NCBI GenBank assembly: GCA_029880585.1
Contig: JAOUOC010000004.1
Location: 1-43,428, forward strand
Source: Gammaproteobacteria bacterium
GTDB lineage: Bacteria > Pseudomonadota > Gammaproteobacteria > Enterobacterales > Kangiellaceae
DNA: 43,428 nt
Direction of reading: 5' to 3'
A program made the position numbers and the translations under genes. Under the pieces are notes generated by a model. The model worked only from the letters and a program-made list of their open reading frames with translations. It was not told the origin of the DNA and made no database searches. Each line of letters opens with the position of its first letter. The first letter of the stretch is position 1. This document shows, in pieces, positions 40,128 through 43,428 of the stretch.

Positions 40128-40955
40128 ATGATAAAACCAATAAACAATAAACTTCTATACCCTTTGGTATCTACCACAATTTTCCTAATAGGTTGTTCTC
40201 AATCAGCAACTGAGAAACAGTCCAACTCAACATATACACCTAAGATGCTAACCATCCCAGCCGGAACCTTTCAAATGGGTTCTACAGAACGAGATGATGA
40301 ACAACCAATCCATACTGTAACCGTCAAGTCTTTCAAAATGAGTGAAACAGAAGTCACTTTTACTCAATGGGATGCGTGCGTAAATGCTGGCGCTTGCACT
40401 CATAAACCTGAAGATGAAGGTTGGGGTCGCGGTAATCGTCCAGTCATTTATGTCAGTTACGAAGACATAACAACACAATTTATTCCCTGGTTAAATATGA
40501 CGACAGGGCAAACTTTTCGACTACCCAGTGAAGCGGAATGGGAATATGCTTCACGAGCTGGCACGACAACAAAATATTTTTGGGGTGATGATATTGATTG
40601 CTCTAAAGCTCAATATGGAAGAAACGAACCAAAAGAAGGTGTACGCCCAGCTGGAGAGTGTAGTGCTTCTTACGATGGAACAGTAGAGGTCAAATCATTC
40701 TCAGCCAACAATTTTGGCTTATATGATATGCATGGTAACGTGTGGGAGTTGGTTGAAGATTGTTATCACAATTCATACAAAGACGCTCCTCAAAATGGCA
40801 GCGCATGGCTAAATGGTGAGTGTCAGTTTGAAACGGTTATACGTGGCGGTAACTGGTTTACTAGTCCTGTTTACCTGCGCTCCGCAGACCGTAATGGGCT
40901 TTCAAAGACTCATCGGGATATGCTTGTTGGTTTTCGTTTGGCGCAGGATTTGTGA
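40128..40955 (+). CDS. SUMF1/FGE-fold lipoprotein
   Basis: Lipobox (FLIGCSQ); IPAGTFQMGSTERDDEQPIHTV, SETEVTFTQWDACV, FRLPSEAEWEYASRAGT, NNFGLYDMHGNVWELVEDCY, VIRGGNWF, LVGFRLAQ. Confidence 0.88.
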   Translation: MIKPINNKLLYPLVSTTIFLIGCSQSATEKQSNSTYTPKMLTIPAGTFQMGSTERDDEQPIHTVTVKSFKMSETEVTFTQWDACVNAGACTHKPEDEGWGRGNRPVIYVSYEDITTQFIPWLNMTTGQTFRLPSEAEWEYASRAGTTTKYFWGDDIDCSKAQYGRNEPKEGVRPAGECSASYDGTVEVKSFSANNFGLYDMHGNVWELVEDCYHNSYKDAPQNGSAWLNGECQFETVIRGGNWFTSPVYLRSADRNGLSKTHRDMLVGFRLAQDL

Positions 40956-41023
40956 GTTAGTATTTTGTTTCTTTTCAATAAGCTATAGCATTAACAATAT
41001 TTCAAAATCTAGTTGAAGAAATT

Positions 41024-41692
41024 ATGAGTTTTAAAAATTACATCTCTCTATTTAGCCTTGTAATAATTATGTTGTTATTAACATACTTTGTTCACATATT
41101 CGAAAGACAAACAGCTGAGTTAACTCCTCTATGGAGTAGTAGCAATGCCTACTACAACGAAAGTCAGGTATATCAAGACCTAAACCTGCAACCTGTATAT
41201 GGAAATAAATCAGTTCCAGTCATTTTCAGATTGTGGATGTATCCATCATGGGGAAGAAAAACGGTAATCACTTTATACATTTCAAACAGAACGTCAAAAA
41301 TAGATGTACTACAGTTCGTACATAACTACAGCGATAACACTGAAACTAGAGAGATAGTAAAAGGTTTTTCTGTAATACTAGATGAGAATGAAACACAAAG
41401 TTTGGTTGATAAAATTATGGATTCAAAATTTTTAATCGACGAGCCTGCTGCAGAAAAAAACCATGGACTTGATGGATGGACATGGCATATTGAAGCCAAT
41501 ATCCATGGCAAATATTTATATGATGAAGCTTGGGCTCAAACTGAAGGAGCTTTATTTGAAATTGGAATGACATTTATAGAAGCAAGTGGCCTCATTTTTA
41601 AGTGCTTTAGTGGAGCTTGTAGAGATCCAGAACCTGAGCCCACTCATAAAAAGTGGACTCCTCCGATTCGACAGCCTAAGGGAAATGATTAA
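41024..41692 (+). CDS. Hypothetical protein with N-terminal TM
   Basis: 222 aa; TM at residues ~7-27; no family recognised; 68 bp downstream of the SUMF1 gene. Confidence 0.5.
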   Translation: MSFKNYISLFSLVIIMLLLTYFVHIFERQTAELTPLWSSSNAYYNESQVYQDLNLQPVYGNKSVPVIFRLWMYPSWGRKTVITLYISNRTSKIDVLQFVHNYSDNTETREIVKGFSVILDENETQSLVDKIMDSKFLIDEPAAEKNHGLDGWTWHIEANIHGKYLYDEAWAQTEGALFEIGMTFIEASGLIFKCFSGACRDPEPEPTHKKWTPPIRQPKGND

Positions 41693-43285
41693 TTAACCCT
41701 TAAGACTCTCAACCAAATGCGTCGCCGCTCTGGCAGTCAACCCATAAATTGACAACTGGGGATTCACTCCAAGGCTGGTTGGGAAAACGGAAGCATCCAT
41801 CACACTAAGACCTTCCACATGATGATGTTGATGATAGCTGTTCACCACCGATTGAGACTTATCCTCACCCATTGCACAACCGCCCATCAAATGCGCGGTA
41901 AAGAGTTTGGCTCTGAGCGGTTTCATTGGTAAGGTTTCCAAAGCCTTTTTCGCCTCGCTCCAGGAGTTGATAAATCCCGCATCCCGATGCATTGGCATAA
42001 CTTGCTTTGCACCAGCAGCAAATTGCAACTCCATCATATTGGCAAAGGATTCTTTAAAGGTTTTCCACAAAATTGGCGTAAGCGGATAATCCAGAACTGG
42101 GTAACCGTGTTTGTCGAGTTCGATACTGCCACCCTGACTTTCTTCATGGAAACCATCTCGCACCAACGCCAGCACTGCATTTATGTGAGGCAATTGTTCC
42201 ATCACCTTGGCATGCTCTTCACCGAAACCATTGACCATAATTGAGGATAACACTGGATGCATAGGTGGCACTTCCAGTTTGTATCCGATGGATTGATCTC
42301 GCCATTGGAATTCATCACTGTAAATAGATTGTGGAGCACCGGAAAAGCCCTCGACTTTTTCACCAAATAAACCGAGGGTCAGATTAACTGGATGAATCAT
42401 GGTTCTTTTACCGATGAGGCTGTTGGGGTCGGCAATTTGAGAACGCAACAACACCGCAGGCGTACCAATGGCTCCCGCACTCATCACCACATGTTTGGCT
42501 TTTATCGTGCCTGTGATGCCATTTCTTATCTGGCCATTATGATCAATAAATTTAACTTCAACACCAGTTGCCTTGTCATTTTGAACCAGAATTTTTTCTA
42601 CGCGCGTTCGACTCATCAAGGTCGCACCATGATTGAGCGCAGCTGGAATGGTGGTGACTAACATCGACTGCTTGGCATTAATCGGACAGCCGGTACCACA
42701 ATAGCCCAGATTGGCACAACCATTGACATTTCGAGCAATAACACCTGAACTCCAGCCGAGTTGGGTTGCACCTTGTCTTAAAATTTCATTATTCATATTC
42801 GGTGGTACTGGCCAGGGATTAATATTGAGTCTTTGTTCGACCCATTCAAACCAGGGCTTCATGCTTTCTTCCGTAATCCCTTCAACCCCATGATGAGTTT
42901 GCCACTGTTTTAAAGTTTGAGCTGGTGTTCTAAAACTTGATGTCCAGTTAACTGTTGTCGAACCACCAACGGCTCGCCCTTGCATCACACTAATGGCCTT
43001 GTCTTTGGTTTTGCGCGCTGCGGATTCCTGATACAGATCGGGATAGGCTGTTTTTTCTTTCATATCAAAATGATCAGAATGACGCAAAGGCCCTTCTTCC
43101 ACCATCACAACCTTGAAACCAGCCTTACTTAATATCTCGGCTGCAATTCCGCCACCAGCACCAGTTCCAACAATAACGACATCAGCGTCAAGCGTGACTT
43201 TATCGGAAACTTTTTCACCATCAATTAACTGCCAATTATTTGCGGCAATATTTTCACTTGAGAAAGGATTATTGGGTAAACTCAT
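41693..43285 (-). CDS. GMC-family FAD oxidoreductase
   Basis: 530 aa; VVIVGTGAGGGIAAEILSKAG dinucleotide motif, GRAVGGSTTVNW, SAGAIGTPAVLLRS, C-terminal DASVFPTSLGVNPQLSIYGLTARAA. Confidence 0.92.
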   Translation of the reverse strand: MSLPNNPFSSENIAANNWQLIDGEKVSDKVTLDADVVIVGTGAGGGIAAEILSKAGFKVVMVEEGPLRHSDHFDMKEKTAYPDLYQESAARKTKDKAISVMQGRAVGGSTTVNWTSSFRTPAQTLKQWQTHHGVEGITEESMKPWFEWVEQRLNINPWPVPPNMNNEILRQGATQLGWSSGVIARNVNGCANLGYCGTGCPINAKQSMLVTTIPAALNHGATLMSRTRVEKILVQNDKATGVEVKFIDHNGQIRNGITGTIKAKHVVMSAGAIGTPAVLLRSQIADPNSLIGKRTMIHPVNLTLGLFGEKVEGFSGAPQSIYSDEFQWRDQSIGYKLEVPPMHPVLSSIMVNGFGEEHAKVMEQLPHINAVLALVRDGFHEESQGGSIELDKHGYPVLDYPLTPILWKTFKESFANMMELQFAAGAKQVMPMHRDAGFINSWSEAKKALETLPMKPLRAKLFTAHLMGGCAMGEDKSQSVVNSYHQHHHVEGLSVMDASVFPTSLGVNPQLSIYGLTARAATHLVESLKG

Positions 43286-43286
43286 C

Positions 43287-43428
43287 TTATTGTCCTCCCA
43301 AACCTAAATTGGGTGGCCCCATATATCCAATAGACTGCCAGCTATTGGATTCGGCATAATAACTGCCCAAAACCAGTGACTTAAGACCCTGATAACCTAC
43401 TTGCAAAAGATCGATGAAACTGTTTCGC
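43287..43428 (-). CDS. Gluconate 2-dehydrogenase subunit 3-like protein (partial)
   Basis: C-terminal fragment ...RNSFIDLLQVGYQGLKSLVLGSYYAESNSWQSIGYMGPPNLGLGGQ*; adjacent to the GMC subunit. Confidence 0.6.
   Translation of the reverse strand, partial: RNSFIDLLQVGYQGLKSLVLGSYYAESNSWQSIGYMGPPNLGLGGQ

Noticed and set aside
40128-40955. Sulfatase-maturating enzyme
   Set aside because: Catalytic Cys residues absent from the C-terminal segment and no sulfatase nearby.

Overview
This 43.4-kb window looks like gammaproteobacterial chromosome. It is mostly housekeeping genes with short accessory stretches. In order: a type IV pilus block (pilP partial, pilO, pilN, pilM) divergent from a class A PBP (ponA/mrcA); an EamA transporter; crp divergent from an OsmC-family gene; nagA; phoR/phoB with an orphan acyl carrier protein; a serA-like dehydrogenase; a small accessory patch (thioesterase, GNAT, hydrolase, P-loop protein, small membrane protein, repeat-containing secreted protein, DUF817-like protein); ntrB/ntrC; trmL-gpsA-secB-rhodanese; a five-gene cassette (CHASE2-type Ser/Thr kinase, PP2C phosphatase, FHA protein, SPFH protein, NfeD); gpmI-envC; purD, a small outer-membrane protein, purH; fis-dusB; a zinc-ribbon/DUF3426 protein; prmA; a second accessory patch (tandem beta-barrel paralogs, SUMF1-fold lipoprotein, unknowns); and a GMC oxidoreductase with a partial subunit-3-like gene. 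The best candidate for a less-described system is the kinase/phosphatase/FHA/SPFH/NfeD cassette at 22500-27318, which sits between two normally neighbouring housekeeping blocks. Other signals include a Pho box upstream of phoB, an NtrC-like box upstream of ntrB, an inverted CACAGA-repeat element after ntrC, and a tandem OMP pair with a conserved Cys-pair loop. No tRNA, rRNA, CRISPR array, intact transposase or phage module was seen. All calls come from reading the sequence and supplied ORFs; no searches were run.
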